Assembly (NCBI GenBank): GCA_910586905.1
Contig: CAJUIV010000002.1
Location: 31,009-95,008 of the forward strand
Direction of reading: 5' to 3'
Length of the DNA stretch: 64,000 bases
Source of the DNA: an uncultured Christensenellaceae bacterium
Lineage (GTDB): Bacteria > Bacillota > Clostridia > Christensenellales > CAG-314
The translations under genes were made by a program, and so were the position numbers. Shown here piece by piece: positions 61,858 through 64,000 of this stretch (position 1 is the first letter of the stretch; every line of letters starts with the position of its first letter). The notes below the pieces were generated by a model. It saw only the letters and a program-made list of their open reading frames with translations. It made no database searches and was not told the DNA's origin.

Positions 61858-62481
61858 ATGCCAAACGAAATTGACATTATAAATAAGTTTCAGGAAATAG
61901 CAAACGCCCCCCAGCAACTTTCGATTTTCGGCAACAGCTCGGAACACGCTCAGAAAGTTGCAGACCACAAAAATTGGCTTCACAGTATTCGACATGAATT
62001 TCCTAACCCCGCAACGTCTTTCAAAGTTGGCGTTTATATTCGATACTTCAATCAAACCCGGTATGAAGATTATCTCGCATATCATAAGAAACAGTTCCAG
62101 GACACAATCAACCTTTGCCCGAATTGGACTCTCGTTGATTTTTATATTGACGAAGGCGCAACTGCTCCCAATATGGAATCTGCACCCGAATGGAGTCGAC
62201 TCTTGAATGAAGCAATGGAAGGCAAGATTGATTTGATTATTACGCAAAAAGTTTCGAACGTTTCCAAGAAAATGCATGAGGTTACATTATGCGCCAGGCT
62301 GCTTGCGACACACACTCCTCCTATTGGGATTTACTTTATTTCGGAGGATATTTTCACCCTGGCTTCCTATTACCAAAATGACATAAAAGACACTTTCTTC
62401 CTTCCGTCCCCGGATTGGAAAGTTTTACCCGAAGATACCGCTCCGGAATATATAAGCGATAAAGGAACCCCCAATGATTGA
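61858..62481 (+). CDS. Serine-recombinase-like protein without catalytic serine
   Basis: A 207-residue protein starting MPNEIDIINKFQEIANAPQQ (ATG 61858, GAGG site before it). Residues 56-170 follow the resolvase catalytic domain pattern (VGVYIRYFNQ, VDFYIDEGATAPN, KIDLIITQKVSNVSKK), but the catalytic serine position of YxRVS is Phe64. It also lacks the zinc and coiled-coil parts. It is probably a non-catalytic partner of the next protein, whose gene it overlaps by 8 bases. Confidence 0.8.
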   Translation: MPNEIDIINKFQEIANAPQQLSIFGNSSEHAQKVADHKNWLHSIRHEFPNPATSFKVGVYIRYFNQTRYEDYLAYHKKQFQDTINLCPNWTLVDFYIDEGATAPNMESAPEWSRLLNEAMEGKIDLIITQKVSNVSKKMHEVTLCARLLATHTPPIGIYFISEDIFTLASYYQNDIKDTFFLPSPDWKVLPEDTAPEYISDKGTPND

Positions 62482-64000
62482 TGAAGAACGCCGTGAAAGC
62501 CGGCAACGTGAAAAAGCAAAAGCGCGTAAGCGTATGCGCTTTGAAATTGATGAAGATAACTACGAATTCACACCCGCGCGGAAAAGAGTCGATTATTACG
62601 ACAATGACACGCCTATGCGGGTGGTTATTTATGTCCGCGTTTCTACTGATGATGTCCGTCAGACCACTTCCTTCGAATTGCAAAGGCAATATTATGAAGA
62701 GTTTGTGCAGAAGCATCCGCATTGGACACTTATAAAAATTTACGCGGACGAAGGCATAAGTGGAACCTCCCGCTTACACCGCGACAACTTCAATGAAATG
62801 ATTGCTGACTGCAAAGCCGGCAAAGCTGATCTTATAATTACAAAGAGCGTTTCACGTTTTGCCAGAAACGTAGTTGACTGTATCGGGCTTACGCGCGACC
62901 TTGCTGAATTAAAGCCTCCTGTCGGTGTTTTCTTTGAGTCCGAATGCATCTTCTCTTTGAATGACGATTCCCAAATGGCGCTGTCCTTCCAAGCTACTAT
63001 GGCAGAAGAAGAATCACATACCCGCAGCCGCAGTATGGAAACCTCTTTGCGTATGCGCTTAGACCACGGCATTCCTCTTACCCCGAAGCTGCTCGGATAT
63101 ACGCACGATGAAGATGGAAATTTAATCATCAACCCAGAAGAAGCGCCCACCGTAAAACTCACGTTCTATATGTATCTTTACGGTTATTCAACGCAGCAAA
63201 TTGCAGATACTTTGAACGCGCTCGGAAGAAAGTCATATCTGGGAAATGTAAACAAATGGACCTCAAGCGGCGTAGTTCAAATCCTACGGAACGAGCGACA
63301 CTGCGGCGATGTCCTTACAAGGAAAACTTTCACGCCAAATTATCGTGATCATAAATCCGTTAAAAATCGCGGAGACCGTCCACAAAGCAGATATCATAAA
63401 CACCACGAAGCCATCGTTTCAAGGGATGATTTTATCGCGGTTCAGCGTATGCTGGATAATGCCAAATACAGAAATAAATCCTTCCTGCCAGAACTCCGTG
63501 TAATTGACAGCGGCATATTAAAAGGTTTTGTTGTGATTAACCCCCGTTGGGCTGGCTTCAAGGAAATAAACTACTTCGAAGCCGCAAACAGCGTTTATAC
63601 CGCTCCAGAAGATGAGCAACAAACAGAACCGCAAGCGCCCCCTGAAATCAAGATTCCGGTGGAAGCCGGCGACTTTGACTTGCGCGGGTTCGAAATAACG
63701 CGCACAGAGTTTTTCGATAGTGTCCGCCGCCCTTCCATCACCTTCGCAGAGAAAAAGCTCAAGTTAAGCACAGAGTGCATACGGAAGCTGGGTGAAAGAA
63801 ACTATATCGAACTGTTGATTAACCCGATAGAAAAGAAATTCGCCATTCGCACCACCGACAAATCAAATCGTCAAGCGGTTGTCTGCTCGAAAATATCAGA
63901 GAAAGTTTACTATTCTCGCCCGATTTCTACCGCCGCTTTTAACGATACACTCTTTTCGCTTTTCGGATGGAACACTGACTGCCGTTATCGCATAATCGGT
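62474..64000 (+). CDS. Large serine recombinase, 3' end beyond window
   Basis: An integrase of at least 509 residues. Catalytic Ser57 is in YVRVSTDD, with DEGISGTSRLHRDNF and KSVSRFARNVVD. The recombinase domain follows (GYSTQQIADTLNALGRKSYL). The zinc ribbon expected around residues 340-375 is missing: that stretch (GILKGFVVINPRWAG) has no cysteines. The C-terminal part ends near FGWNTDCRYRIIG. It starts at ATG 62474 and reads toward the presumed right attachment site. Confidence 0.9.
   Translation, partial: MIDEERRESRQREKAKARKRMRFEIDEDNYEFTPARKRVDYYDNDTPMRVVIYVRVSTDDVRQTTSFELQRQYYEEFVQKHPHWTLIKIYADEGISGTSRLHRDNFNEMIADCKAGKADLIITKSVSRFARNVVDCIGLTRDLAELKPPVGVFFESECIFSLNDDSQMALSFQATMAEEESHTRSRSMETSLRMRLDHGIPLTPKLLGYTHDEDGNLIINPEEAPTVKLTFYMYLYGYSTQQIADTLNALGRKSYLGNVNKWTSSGVVQILRNERHCGDVLTRKTFTPNYRDHKSVKNRGDRPQSRYHKHHEAIVSRDDFIAVQRMLDNAKYRNKSFLPELRVIDSGILKGFVVINPRWAGFKEINYFEAANSVYTAPEDEQQTEPQAPPEIKIPVEAGDFDLRGFEITRTEFFDSVRRPSITFAEKKLKLSTECIRKLGERNYIELLINPIEKKFAIRTTDKSNRQAVVCSKISEKVYYSRPISTAAFNDTLFSLFGWNTDCRYRIIG

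Noticed and set aside
61960..62280. Intact resolvase in the first recombinase-like gene
   Set aside because: The catalytic serine position holds Phe, so a catalytic role is unlikely.
1..64000. CRISPR arrays, rRNA or tRNA genes
   Set aside because: No regularly spaced repeats and no recognisable RNA-gene sequences were found by reading.

Overview
The window reads as a chromosomal segment of a low-GC Gram-positive bacterium of the Firmicutes, most likely an uncultured Clostridia-type lineage. This is inferred from a PolC-type replicative polymerase, an IscR-IscS-IscU operon, a YlbJ-like sporulation protein, and a gene order that closely follows the Bacillus subtilis ylb / rnc-smc-ftsY / ylxM-ffh-rpsP / dprA-topA-trmFO-hslVU / rpsB-tsf-pyrH-frr-uppS-cdsA-dxr-rseP-polC chromosome. 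Most genes are on the minus strand, so the biological order runs from high to low coordinates. No rRNA, tRNA or CRISPR array was seen.

From left to right: 1-8,965 holds the translation, isoprenoid and envelope block (rpsB, tsf, pyrH, frr, a small unknown gene, uppS, cdsA, dxr, rseP, ispG and the start of polC). 9,369-10,685 is a lipoprotein HtrA-type protease. 11,398-14,639 carries a DUF1292 protein, ruvX, a 40-residue membrane peptide and the iscR-iscS-iscU iron-sulfur operon. 15,202-26,630 carries a GDPD lipoprotein, thioredoxin, an RseC-like protein, aspS, hslU, hslV, trmFO, topA, dprA and a ComM/YifB ATPase. 26,798-28,822 is a phage-like relic: a tail-fibre-like protein with collagen triplets, two unknown genes, and a gene broken in several frames. 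28,950-35,514 is the ribosome and SRP block (rplS, yraN, rnhB, rbgA, trmD, rimM, khpA, rpsP, ffh, ylxM). 35,676-38,152 is a TetR-controlled ABC transporter inserted between ylxM and ftsY, next to a pseudogene. 38,802-53,894 has ftsY, smc, rnc, rpmF, a DUF177 gene, ackA, pta, tmcAL/ylbM, ylbJ, a DAHP synthase, coaD, rsmD, alr and rdgB.

From about 56.4 kb to the right edge lies an integrated element. It has a tightly packed minus-strand operon of eight mostly unrecognised genes with its own promoter and terminator, a divergent pair of XRE regulators around a set of repeated operator half-sites, and a two-gene serine-recombinase module that runs off the window. The first recombinase-like protein lacks the catalytic serine. 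The second keeps it but lacks the usual zinc ribbon.

Two themes go beyond routine annotation. First, at least five genes (ruvX, the DUF177 gene, ylbJ, rsmD and the gene at 52,874) have good sigma-A-like promoters whose -10 box lies only 6-9 bases before the start codon, which predicts leaderless or nearly leaderless mRNAs. Second, the 56.4-64 kb element and the 26.8-28.8 kb relic contain proteins I could not assign to any family.
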